Positions 20,192 to 30,737 of a stretch of DNA of 64,000 nucleotides are shown here, piece after piece. The DNA is taken from contig JAPTOF010000016.1 in the NCBI GenBank assembly GCA_028554755.1, forward strand, positions 14,256,001 through 14,320,000, written 5' to 3'. A model generated the notes under the pieces. The model saw nothing but the letters and a program-made list of their open reading frames with translations, was not told where the DNA came from and ran no database searches. The first letter of the stretch is position 1; every line of letters begins with the position of its first letter. The position numbers were made by a program, and so were the translations under genes. This stretch comes from Cordia subcordata. Its lineage: Eukaryota; Streptophyta; Magnoliopsida; Boraginales; Cordiaceae.

Positions 20192-23100
20192 GAATTCTAA
20201 ATTTTGTGCTAAGCCTATCCTTGATTGTAAGCCAAACAAGAAAGCCATGTCTTGGGTTATACCCTTTATGCCAAACAAGGTTCTTCTAAGGAAAGGGGTA
20301 TAGTTTGAGTGAATCCATCTACTCCAAAGAGAAACTCGAAGAGAATACATCCTTTAAAATGTTTTCAATAAGAAAGTGATGTTGATCTCATTGAGCTTTC
20401 TAATTCCCAGGACAAACTTTTTTCCAAGCAACTTTTGGCCCCATATCCCTCCAAAGAAATGTTTTGAACTTGACTTGAATTGCATCCAAGATTTGTTTTG
20501 GGAGGAGGATAACATTTGCCCAAAAAGTACAAATTTGAATAAGAATGGATTTAATAAGAAGAAGCCTACCCGCAAAAGAAAGCCATTTGTTCACCCATCC
20601 ATCAAACTTTTGATTAATCCTCTCCAAAAGTGGCATACAATCTGATTTTCTAAGCTTTCTTGTGACAAGAGGAATGCCCAAGTATTGTATAGGGAGAGTA
20701 CCTTCTTTGAATCCAACTTTTTCAATGATTTGAATCTTTTCTTCATGAGGAACACCATCAAAGAAGATGTCACTTTTGGCTTTATTGATGATCAACCTCG
20801 AATAAGAAGAGAATGTCTCAAGAGTATTCATAATGCAATCAACCGACTCCATGTTTCCTTTACAAAAGATAAAAAGATCGTTTGCAAAACAAAGATGAGT
20901 GAGCTTAAAATGTGCACATTTTGGATGATACTTGAAAACCATAGAATTGTCAAGTCAATTTAGCGTGCAAGAGAGCACCTCCATGTAAATGACAAAGAGA
21001 TAAGGGGAAACAGGGTCCCCTCGTCTAATTCCATTTGTACCCATAAAGTAGCCTTCTAAGCCGTCATTGATGGCAATTGAATAAGAAGAGGAATTGATGC
21101 AAGCCAAAATCCAATCAACATAGTCTCTAGGGAAGCCAAAAGCAATCAAAGCAACTTCAATGATTTTCCAATTTAAAGAGTCAAGAGCTTTCATTATGTC
21201 CACTTTGAGTGCACACCTAAGGGAGATGTGTCTTCTAGAGCACTCCCTCATAATGTCATGAGCAATAAGGATATTCTCGTTAACGAGCCTATTATGGATA
21301 AAGGCTGATTGTGTCCAAGAAATGATACTAGGAAGACATGGCTTAAGCCTACTTTCAAGCACTTTAGAGATGCAATTATAGATAGTGTTGCAACATCGAA
21401 TAGGACTATAATCTTTGACCATGATGGGGTTCTTAACCTTGGGAATAAGAGCAATGATAGTAGCATTTACCTCTTTGAGCAAATTGCATGAGTTGGAAAA
21501 GGAACCAATGGCATTTGTGACGTCCTCTCCTACAATCTCCCAAGTAGACATATAGAAGTGGGAAGTGAATCCATCCAGGCTAGGGCTTTTGTTAAGATTA
21601 AGAGAGAAGAGAGCATTCTTAATTTCATCTTTGGTTATAGGAGAAAGAAGAGCAACCACAATCTCCTCGGGTATAGACTTCTCAATGATGTTCTTTATCA
21701 TATCAATATATGCAATTGTGCTCTTTAGGGTGCCAAGGAGTTTTGGAAATATCCAATGAATTAAGCCTTGATATCACTTTCTTTAGTAAGGAGAGAACCT
21801 TCATTGTTACTAATGGCATGAATGGAGTTACTATGCCTTCTTCCCTTGATGACATTGTGAAAGAATCTTGTGTTTGCATCACCTTCTTTGATCTATTGAA
21901 GCCTAGTCTTTTGGAAGAGGATGGCTTTGTGAATTGATTCAAGAGTGTAAATATGCATGGTGAGGGCCTTTTCTTCATCAACCAAATCATCATGGTGATT
22001 ACCATTATAGATTGCCATTTGAACTTCAGCAAGTTCAGCCTTAAGATCCTTCAATTTGTGCAGGATGCAAGTGAAGAATTCTTTGTCAAACACCTTGAGA
22101 GCATGCTTAAGAGCTTTTTGTTTTTGATAGAGAGTAAACATGGGAGTGCCAAAGACCCGTGCACCCCAAGTTTTTTCAACAATCTTCAAGAAACCATCGT
22201 TAGAAGTCCAAGCATTAAAGAATTTAAAAGGCTTAGTAGCGGGAGACCATGACTTACAAGAGTGCAAAATAAGAGGGCAATGGTCGGATAAACTGGGATT
22301 GTCTACAATTAAGAAGGTCTCAAGCAAGTTTTCCATCCAATTTGTGTTAACCAAAGCTCTATCAAGTTTGCTTGCCAAGTAAGAGTGTGAAGGGCTTTTA
22401 TTTGACCAAGTATAATGTGGGCCGAGGCCATCAAGATCTTGAAGATTTGAGGATGAAATGCATCTTTTGAAGTCTTCAGCACTATTTGGGATGGTTGAGG
22501 AGGAGGATCTATCACCATAATTTAAAACTTCATTTCTCTGAGGAGGCAAAGATATCTATCTTCACACCAATTGCTCCATTTAATAAGTTTTGCCCAAAGA
22601 TTCATTCTTTTGATATGGTCATTTTGGCCATATATAAAGCCCACACCAATTGATTCTTTGACATTTTCAAAATTGAATAGAGTGGCTTGGTCAAAAGAAT
22701 CAATAAAAGTAGCCTTGATGTCTTTCTTCTAAAAGGTCCAAAGTCTTCCACAAATGTGATCATCAACATGATTGGTAAATCCCATATTCTCAAAAGAGGA
22801 GCCAATAGCAAGGATGCTATCCTTATTAACCACTTTAGTTTTCCAAATGCAAAAGATGACAATGTGGTGTTTATTGATCAAAAGCTTCATTTTCTTTTGC
22901 TTGTGAGGGGAATTGAACCCCTTTACATTCCAAAAGCAAATAATCATGTGGTAGGAGGAGGTGTGGCCAAGAGCCTTATTTGCATATTGAAATTTGTAAT
23001 ATGCTGCAACTTATCTTGCTTTTGTGCATTCAAAAGAGGAGGAGCTTGTGTGTCTATTTCTCCTTCTTCAAGGTTTTGCACTTCATCAAGGATTCCAAAA

Positions 23101-23336
23101 CGATTTTTTGAGCAAGAAGGGTCAAGAGATGATTTGGCAATAGTAGGTGGCCAAGAAGAATTCTCATTAGAGACCCCTTGTAGCATATGCTCATTTTGTC
23201 TATCTTTTGCTGGTTTCTTCTTTTCGATGACTCTCTATTTGCTATAGTACTTTGGCAAATGAGCATTTTGCTTAGCAAGAGGGATATGTTGTTTTGATTA
23301 ATGATGTTAAGTAGGAGGTTGTTGTGGCTTCAAGGG

Positions 23337-23378
23337 ACATTTCTCTTCAACATGCCCAACCATCTTGCAATGCTTACA
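23337..23378 (-). other. CCHC zinc knuckle of A2 ORF1
   Basis: CKHCKMVGHVEEKC, spacing CX2CX4HX4C, all four ligands intact, followed by PLKPQQPP. Confidence 0.85.
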
Positions 23379-24539
23379 TTTTAATGGCCTCCATGCATAG
23401 TCCACTTCAACTTTTGCCCGAGATCCATCCCTAAGTTTAGGGTATATAGCTTCCGGCAATTTCTCATCCAAGTTGACTTCAATGCAAATTCTAGCAAACT
23501 CCAAGTTTCTTCTAGCTTTCGTAAGGGCATCCATTTGCAAAGGCTTCCTAATAAAGGAAGCAACATATCCTAAACCTCTCTTAGACCAAAGACTCAAAGG
23601 CACATCCTAAAGTTTAACCCAAATTAGAGCTCTATTGCAATGCAAGTTGACATATTCAAGATTTGACTTCCATTTTCTAAGAAGCAAGGGCCTATGATTT
23701 ACATGCCAAAGTTGTTATAGCACTCTTCGACAATATTCTTCTTTTTCAAATTTAAAGACATGTAAGCCTCTTCCCTTACTGAAAATGTCCACTTTCCAAA
23801 TTTCCACCATGCAAATTCAACCATATTCTTTATTAGGAAGAAAAGGGGTGGGGCATCTAAGAATTGCTCAACAAGAAAATGAGCCCATAAGTTTTCTCCT
23901 TCATCATAAATATCACCTGGGGGATCAACTACTTCTCTAACTCCATCAACAACTTTAACTTCATGCTCTTCTTCACAAATTGTAAGTTGTTTTCAACAAA
24001 TTCAGCAAAGTCTCCTCCCTAATTTAAAGATGGTTTGCTAGTGGTGGGGACATACTCAAAGATAGTGGCCTTTTCCAAGAATTGGGCTAACTTTTCCCAT
24101 TTTCTTCTTTCTTTGCTTCTTCTTGACTAGCTCCATTTGCCTTAGTATCATTTTCCTTTGCTTGCTTTTAAGTGGCTGAGCTTTCATGCTTCTCTTCATT
24201 TAGAGGATGCAAAAGAGGTGATGTGGATTTTTGGGATGACTTGGCAGCCATGTCATTAAGAGGGTCGGGCTCCACTATATTAGTTTTTAAAGGATGCTTT
24301 GAGCCAAGTGGAGGGAAATGATTTATGTTTTCAATAGCCATTTGAATTTGACTAGTACCATGTGACTTTTGTACTTGCCTTAGGTAAGGTGTCGGATTTT
24401 GTAGAGTGTTGGCTGAAAAGTGGCTGCCATGTGCAGCCAAAGCTTTGTCCATTTGGTCTTCAATCATTTTACCCAAATAATAGCCCAAGTGACCATCGGG
24501 TACAACCAACCCTTTATTATATTCCCCGAATGATGAAAA

Positions 24540-25046
24540 AGTAGAATTGACGGACGGACTCTTTTGAAACTATCGGTACCATGATGTGTACTAGACTGAG
24601 CCAAGTTCAAGCCCCTTTAGACATCTCGACCAGGAAGACTTCTTACAAGAGTTTCTTGCATTCCACCGGGTTCTATCTATCTATCTGTAAAGAAACTTTA
24701 AAGACTACTTTAAGGCTCCTCTAGAGGGCTTATTCCTGACTTTACTGTTAATAGTAAAGGAAAGAGGTAGGCTTAAAAGGGTTATTTCTAGAGGCTATGG
24801 GGCCCTTCTTCTTTACTTCAATCAATCATAAAGACAAAGAGAGTTGGTATTCTCAAGAGGTAGGCCTTAGTCCATTGAGCTCTTCGCTCGGCCCGTTATG
24901 TGTGCTGCTTTATACTCTAGTGCGAGAGGGTTGCTATACTATAGCAAGCTGAATGAGCAACTTCTCGCTGTAAAGGTCAAAGTACGGTTAGACTGCTACA
25001 ATGTGCAATGTCTCTGTCGATAATTAGGCTGCCTCTACCAGGCAAT
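24540..25046. other. Non-LINE block in A2 ORF1; possible organelle-derived insert
   Basis: About 500 bp with no similarity to any other part of the window and visibly richer in G and C than its surroundings (for example GAGCTCTTCGCTCGGCCCG near 24878). It has no ORF of note, no poly(A) and no obvious duplication at its edges. ORF1 sequence lies on both sides. The texture, with stretches such as CTATAGCAAGCTGAATGAGC, reminds me of plant mitochondrial intergenic DNA, but I cannot confirm that. Alternatives are double-strand-break filler or another repeat. Confidence 0.5.
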
Positions 25047-25736
25047 CTATTTGCTTCCTCCTTTGAGTTTAAGACACCATTTGAAGTGTGATAGAGCTTG
25101 ATTTTTTGATTTTTCAAATTTGTTTGCGGTATAATGAAGCTTCAAAGCACTGTCCCTAGAGGATAGAGTGAAAAGATTTTTTGCAAGCTCAATTTCAGCA
25201 CATCTCTTTTTTGAAACTTGTTCCTTCCATTTGCAAGGAGGAGAAAGGCCCCTCGTCTTCCTATTTAAGCTTCTCACAAGTTCAGCCTTGGCTTTGTCTT
25301 GCTCATCAAGAAGCTCTTTGTAAGTTTTACCTGATTCAAATGCCTCAAAAGCGTCTTGTAGTTCCTTGCTAAAGGTTGAGGAAATCTCTTCATTCTCAAG
25401 AAGAGAACAAGAAGATGTTGAGTCAACCTCGTCCAAGTTTTGATTTATTGAGAAACAAACATCCTTAGCTTGCTTTCTAGCTGAGATTCTTGCACTTGCA
25501 CATACGGGAGAGTGACCTCCTTTCTTCTTCTTGGCCATGAAAACTAATGGAAGGGGCTTGAAGATGGGTTTGGAGGGAGTGTTTAGGCTAGTTGTCTAGG
25601 TTTAAGACTGATAATAGTTGTTTGATAGTGGCGTGTAGTTGTAAGGAGGTGGCTAGTTATAATAGAGTTAGAGAGAAGGGAGAGAGTTTTCATACTAGAG
25701 AGTTTTGAGTGGAAGCCTAGGCTTTGGTTTTCTTTC

Positions 25737-25754
25737 AAGACATGGGATAGAGTT
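25737..25754 (+). repeat. Right TSD of A2
   Basis: AAGACATGGGATAGAGTT; Z ORF1 resumes after it. Confidence 0.88.
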
Positions 25755-26415
25755 AAAGAAGTAGAAGATCCTCCACAAGACTTATATGATGATGGTGAAG
25801 CCTCTTGAACACATTTCCTTGTTAGGAAATTTCTTAGAGCCCGTCCCCTATTCTACCTTATTAAGAACATGGTTTATAATGCTTGGTGGAGATTTGGGAA
25901 CGTTCATATATATCCTAAAGGCAAGGGTCTTCTTATGTTTAAGTTTGAAAAGGAAGAGTATTGCCAAAGAGTACTCCAACAATTGTGGCATGTTAATCAT
26001 AGACCATTACTCCTTAGAAAGTGGCAACCTAATCTTGAATTTGTCAATCTTTCTTGCAATAAAGTTGCACTTTGGGTCAAACTCAAAAATGTTCCTCTTA
26101 GTTTATGGTCGAAAAGAGGATTTAGTTATATGGCTTTTTTCATTAGGAGAATAATACAAATTGATGCTCAAACCAAAACTAGAAGAGATCTTGAGTTTGC
26201 TAGGGTTTGCATTGAGCTCAACTTGGATGATAAGCTTCTGGTTCAAATTTTCCCTAAACTTAGGGATGGTTGTAGAACTAAAGTCGAGATGAAGTATGCT
26301 TCGAAGCCTAATGTGTGTGCACATTGCAAGATGGTGGGTCATATTGAGGACCAATGCCCATTAAAGCCTAAGGTTCAAGAAGTCAATGCTTAAAAGTTGG
26401 TCCCAATTTCCCTAA
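25755..26415 (+). pseudogene. LINE Z ORF1, DUF4283 and zinc-knuckle part
   Basis: Continues the frame broken at 18989. DUF4283-like region: MVYNAWWRFGNVHIYPKGKG, FKFEKEEYCQRVLQQLWHVN, LSLWSKRGFSYMAFFI and LEFARVCIELNLDDKL. A complete knuckle CAHCKMVGHIEDQC sits at about 26311-26352. 174 codons are open (25869-26393). After LVPISLKPKT the sequence jumps near 26416 to an RT fragment, so the normal ORF1 tail is displaced. Confidence 0.82.
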
Positions 26416-27277
26416 AGCCAAAAACTAATCTTTTGTGGATGATCTCTTCACTTTTTACAAAGGCAACTCAAATTCAATTGAATGTATTATAGAGACCATG
26501 GATGTTTTCTCCTCTTTTTTCTGGCTTGAAAGTTAGTAACTCTAAAAGTCATATCTTTTTTGGGGGTGTTTCTTGGAGTTCATTGAAGGATGTTTTCCAA
26601 TAAAATACTTGGGTATCCCTCTAGTCTCAAGGAAATTAAGAAAAATCGATTGTCTTACTCTTTTGGAAAAGATTACAAGCAAGCTTGATACTTGGACCAC
26701 TCAATGGCTTTCATATTGTGGTAGACTCCTACTTATCAAATCCATTCTCTTGCAAATATGTGCTTTTTGGGCTAGCTTTATCCTTTTCCCAAAAGGTATC
26801 ATCTCAGCCACTAACTTTAAATTTAGAGCTTTTCTTTGGAAATGTATGGGTGCAAAAATTGCATGGAAGGATATTTGTTTGCCTTTTGATAAAGGTGGTC
26901 TTAGTGTAAGAAGAATTGTGGACATCAATACCACTTTTCTCCTCAAATCTTTTGGAGAATGTAGGGTCATAAAGACTCTCTTTGGAATAATTGGTTTCAT
27001 GAGAATTATATCAAAGAGGAACCCATTTGGACAACAAATCATCCTAGGAATGCAAGTTGGATTTTAAAGAGTTTACTTAAATGCCAAGACATTGTTAGAG
27101 GGCTCATCTTACATTGCATTGGCAATGGCACTCTTACCCACTTTTGGTTGGATAAGTGGCATCCCATGGGCATTCTTTTCAATCATTGGAGTAACATATT
27201 CCCCAACCTACATCTCTTTGCAAAGGTATGGGACATTTACTTTAATGGCACTTAGATTTGGCCATCTCAACTTGTTC
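26416..27277 (+). pseudogene. Displaced ORF2 RT C-terminal fragment
   Basis: Starts at the RT active-site box (FVDDLFTFYKGNSNSIEC), then FPIKYLGIPLVSRKLRK (26590-26640), WLSYCGRLLLIKSILLQICA, FLWKCMGAKIAWKDICLPF, GGLSVRRIVDINTTFLLKSF, and GNGTLTHFWLDKWHP-like sequence in a shifted frame (27120-27170). It lies between ORF1 upstream (ends 26415) and an ORF1 tail downstream (from 27278), so its position is not colinear with any LINE. It is inserted, recombined, or the relic of a template switch. Confidence 0.78.
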
Positions 27278-28879
27278 ATATTGAGGAGGGGGAAATTCTT
27301 ACTCAAAACACTCAAGATGGTAGAAACAAAAATGAAGGGGAAATCATTGCCCAAACAAATAATGATGGGCCAGATTTACCTTTGGGGGGGTCAGCTTCTA
27401 ATCCATTCCCTAAATGAATTTTTGCTCTTGGAATATTCGGGGATTTAACTCTCCAAGCAAACAAAAGGAAGTGAAGTTTTTGATCAACAAGCATCTTTTG
27501 GATTGTATTTTCATTTTGGAGACCAGGGTGACTAATGACCAATCCATTGCTACTTATTTTGATGCCTTAGGTTTTGCTAACTACATGGATAATAATATGG
27601 CCAACAGGATTTGGCTCTTTTGGAGACACCATATCAAAACCAACATCATTGATTCCATGGATCAAGGTATCCTTTGTCACTTTGAATTTCCTTCAATTTG
27701 TTTCTTTTTGTGGCTTTTTCTTATGGTAGGAATGATCCCACAAGGAGAAAGCATCTTTGGGATATAATCTTAAAGTAGAGCAAGTGGTGTAATGATGGGC
27801 CACTTTGTATTCTTGAAGACTTCAATGAAGTTTTGCATTATGGAGATAGATCATCTTTTTATTCTCTTCCCTCAAGTGCTTGGGATTTCAATCATTGCAT
27901 CAATCAAGCCATGTTGCACAAAGTCAAAGCCATTGGCCCTCACTTTACTTGGACCAACAAAAGCACTAGAAGCAACATCAGTACAAGTAAGCTTGATAGG
28001 GCCCTTGCCAATTCTTTTTGGATGGAGCACTTGGATGATCTCTTTCTCTTGTTGGAAAGCCAGGGATCTTGGACCATTGTCTACTTATTATGCTTACTAA
28101 CAAGAACCAGTACTTTTCACCAAAACCTTTCAAGTTCTACAATGCATAGACTTCCCATGATCTTTTTCCTCATGTAGTATAGGAACATTGGAGTCCACGA
28201 GTCTTTGGCACTGCAATGGTCATTTTATTTCAAAAGCAAAATATCCTTAAGAAGGACTTTAGGCCCGTTTCTTGTTTTAATACCATCTACAAATGCATCT
28301 CCAAGATTCTTGCTAATAGAATTAAAGATTGCTTGACTAGCATCATTTCTTGGAACCAATCGGCCTTTATTAAAGGAAGGCTTATTAATGAGAATATCCT
28401 TGTGGCTCATGACTTATTTAAAGGATATTCGAGAACTCATATTCGTATTTCTCCTAGTGTGCTCTTAAGGTGGATATCATAAAGGCTTTTGACTCCCTCA
28501 ATTGGAAGTTTATTGAATGCACACTCGTTGCTTTTGGATTTTCTAATCTCTTTGTGTTTTGGATTATGGCATGCATTACTTCCCCAAGCTTTTCTATTGC
28601 TTTGAATGGTAGTCTTGAAAGGTCTTTTTTGTGGTGTAAATGGAGTTAGACAAGGGGACCTTCTCTCTCCTTATATCTTTGTTATTTGCATAGAGGTGCT
28701 TTCTTGTATGCTTAATAAGTTTGATCAACACTCAAGATTTGGTTATCATCCCAAATGTGTTAATTTGAAGCTCAATCATCTTTGCTTTACCGATAATCTC
28801 TTTATCTTTTGCAAAGGCAACATGGATTCCATTGAATGTGTGATGGAGGTGTTGAATACCTTCCACTCCTTTTCAAGTG
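27278..28879 (+). pseudogene. LINE ORF1 tail, ORF2 endonuclease and RT with internal deletion
   Basis: An ORF1 tail (EEGEILTQNTQDGRN) ends TGA overlapping ORF2 ATG 27414 (MNFCSWNIRGFNSPSKQKE). EN motifs: ILETRV, YGDRSSFYSLPSSAWDFNHC (27833-27890), TSKLDRALANSFW (about 27985). The linker MVILFQKQNILKKDF (28216) joins directly to RT FRPVSCFNTIYKCISKIL (28257), so roughly 0.7 kb of linker and RT N-terminus is missing. The RT continues with QSAFIKGRLINENILVAHD, VRQGDLLSPYIFVICIEVLS and LCFTDNLFIFCKGN (FTDN at the active site). It ends at 28879 at the edge of an LTR. Confidence 0.82.
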
Positions 28880-30632
28880 TGTAGGATTGATAATATTACA
28901 TGTGGCCTATCTTAGTTCACATTTTCAAAAATTTCTACCAAGAAAACATGCTAGGAAAATAAAATAACCACATAACACACACAGGAACATGCTTAAGAAC
29001 ATATAGAACATAACTAGTATTTGCAAAAATGTGTAAAGCTAACCTCTTGAAGCATGTGGCCTTTGATGAAATTATAATCATTACGAGCTTTGTTCCCACT
29101 CACAAACAAGGCCATAAAAAATTTTTACTATAAGGATGTAGCAACAGGCAACTCCCCTAGTCTTCTTCCCTATGATTAAAGAGACTTATCCTGAGAGAAT
29201 AACCTTTTGTGTGGGAAGAAGCAAAGTAATATGCTCTTAAAAATCTAGAACAAAAACCACACAATAAGTATTTACTATGTGTTGTAGTATTTTCTTGCCA
29301 AAATGGAAGAAATCAACTACAAAATTTTTAGATGCTAGAAATGGTTTAGGGTTTTGCCTATTTATAGGAAAAGTTTGGCACCAAAAACTTGTAAACTTTC
29401 CATGTGGGAAACTTTTTCCTAGTAGTAAATGTTTGCCACATGTCATGGAAGTTACTTGTACAATTTGAATTCTTCTTATAGTAACTTTCTAGCATGTGTC
29501 TTGGAAGATTGGACAAAGCCCACAATTCAAGCCCGACATATAGTCCATAATCCATGTAGAGGCCCAACCCTAACAAGAAACCATCCAAGCCCAATTACGT
29601 TATCTTGGACTCTAAAGAAAGCCCAAAACCTATTCCAAGCTTTGTCCTAATAAGGCTACTACCACAATATGGAATTTGTTGTTTCAAAATTACTCTCTCA
29701 AAGTCATTTCAACTAGGGAAGGGGCCAAGAAGACACAATTAACCTTGGTTTCCAAAAATAATCAAAAATGTCCTCGCTCGATCTTGGTGACATAATAATT
29801 ATTTTTAACTTTGATTTATTCCATCATAAGATCAAAGTTGCACTCCAAGACTAATTACTATTACCCAAAAGCTTATCACAAAAGAATGTGAACTTCGTCT
29901 TTGACCTACTAAATAACCGATCATAGTATCCCTCTATGTATACCCACAGCTAAGGCCAGCCCTTTGGACTGTGTACTATCACCTCCTTAGCTTCATCTTT
30001 TCTTTTAGGTCTCTTGTCCTATTGCAAACCATCCTTGGTCATGGAATCTCTTGATTTAGGGAGCGACCCTCAAGCCATATGATCGATACACCTATAAAGG
30101 TGGTATCACTAGATCTAGATTTGAATGATAAATTTGGAAAATCCTAAAAGGGGCACATAGATTCCATATTGCGTATGCATGTTTCAATTAATTAAAACCT
30201 AACAATCAATGCACAAGGTTGTTGATCCTAATAAAGTACACATAGTGAATCAAAGTATGAAACGTTAACTTCATTAGTTCATCCACATATGCTTAAGATT
30301 AAGAGCAATGATCATTTAGTAACAGTGAGTGTCTTGTTTTCTTTCTTTGATAGTACGTCCCAAGAAAACATACTCACAATGGTCCTGTCCAATACATGAC
30401 ACACGTACTATCGAGACAAATCCGAAAAGTCCTCTAATGACCTAGGTAGATCACCCTCAATGAGGAGACTTGCTCAATATAACATTATCCTAGTAGAGTG
30501 CCCAACACTACCATTTGGTTACGGACTCAATTTATGACATGACTAAATCCAGACTTGGACCTACTATGCGTCCAGCCTCATTGCGCACCCAAGTCATTAG
30601 TTCAGGTTAAAGGACCTTTATGGCTGCCTTGT
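28880..30632 (-). mobile_element. LTR copy 2, truncated at its U3 end
   Basis: In plus coordinates it starts TGTAGGATTGATAATATTAC, the reverse of the LTR 3' end, inside a LINE RT. It follows the other two LTR copies to about 30632 and then breaks off before the terminal TGTTAGGATT would appear; the leader of LINE A3 follows. About 1.75 kb remains, so some 90 bp are missing. No primer binding site is seen beside it. It is a solo LTR or LTR remnant, and it preserves the empty site for H2 (CCCTAGTCTT). Confidence 0.82.
29359..29366 (-). promoter_or_regulatory. TATA box of LTR copy 2
   Basis: Minus strand TATAAATA followed by GGCAAAACC, conserved in position in all three LTR copies. Confidence 0.7.
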
Positions 30633-30737
30633 TACCGAAAATGCTCTTACCTCTCTTTAACCTTCCACATTTCCTAAGCACTACCCTAGCCTAAACACAT
30701 CATCCCATCCACCCTTTTGCTCTATCAACCGGTCTTC

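Larger units (their letters stand above)
19215..22947 (-). pseudogene. LINE A2 ORF2 (EN-RT), degenerate and split by H3
   Basis: Start ATG at 22947 gives MIICFWNVKGFNSPHKQKK, overlapping the ORF1 TGA. Then come the EN motif NYGDRSSSSTIPN (about 22530), SKLDRALVNTNW (about 22370), linker 21893-22200, RT NLNKSPSLDGFTSHFYM (about 21590), NPIMVKDYSPIRCCN (about 21420), RCALKVDIMKALDSLNW (about 21190), IRRGDPVSPYLFV (about 21020), the active site as FAND (about 20885), PIQYLGIPLVTRKLRK (about 20690) and FLWRDMGPKVAWKK (about 20440). The zf-RVT part is cut by H3 and resumes at about 19500 (CHMGSETRDHFFFEC). Several frames are long and open, so this copy is younger than A1. Confidence 0.87.
22944..25538 (-). 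pseudogene. LINE A2 ORF1, split by a foreign block
   Basis: ATG at 25538 gives MAKKKKGGHSPVCASARI; the N-terminal part is open to 25047. A non-LINE block (24540-25046) interrupts the middle. ORF1 resumes 24509-24168 (INHFPPLGSKHPLKTN). The DUF4283 region (23580-23900) is degraded. SLWSKRGLGYVASFIRKPL and RNLEFARICIEVNLDEKLP follow, then the complete knuckle CKHCKMVGHVEEKC (23337-23378). The tail ends in a TGA overlapping the ORF2 ATG at 22947-22944. Confidence 0.83.
18990..25736 (-). mobile_element. Two-ORF LINE A2, near full length, inserted in Z
   Basis: Minus-strand family A element: a tail of TATTTT-like units and GCGAAGCAAG at 18990-19015, ORF2 (19215-22947), ORF1 (22944-25538) and a leader to about 25736. 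It is bounded by an 18-bp TSD with two mismatches, and the interrupted Z ORF1 is continuous across it. It contains a later H3 insertion (19511-20191) and a non-LINE block (24540-25046). Without these it is about 5.5 kb. The two TSD mismatches suggest an old insertion. Confidence 0.9.

Noticed and set aside
19790..20350. A 186-codon minus ORF as one protein
   Set aside because: It fuses the H3 ORF1 tail with an out-of-frame stretch of A2 ORF2 across the insertion edge; not an ancestral product.
22687..23247. A 186-codon forward ORF
   Set aside because: It lies antisense to the A2 ORF1/ORF2 junction, whose minus-strand reading has clear LINE motifs; its translation has no recognisable domain. 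It is a shadow frame.
24540..25046. Plastid gene or tRNA in the foreign block
   Set aside because: No plastid coding motif or cloverleaf that I could find; only an organelle-like texture, so no gene is called.
30300..30640. A complete right end of LTR copy 2
   Set aside because: The terminal TGTTAGGATTAGTATGCCC (reversed) is absent; sequence changes to a LINE leader at about 30632, so it is truncated.
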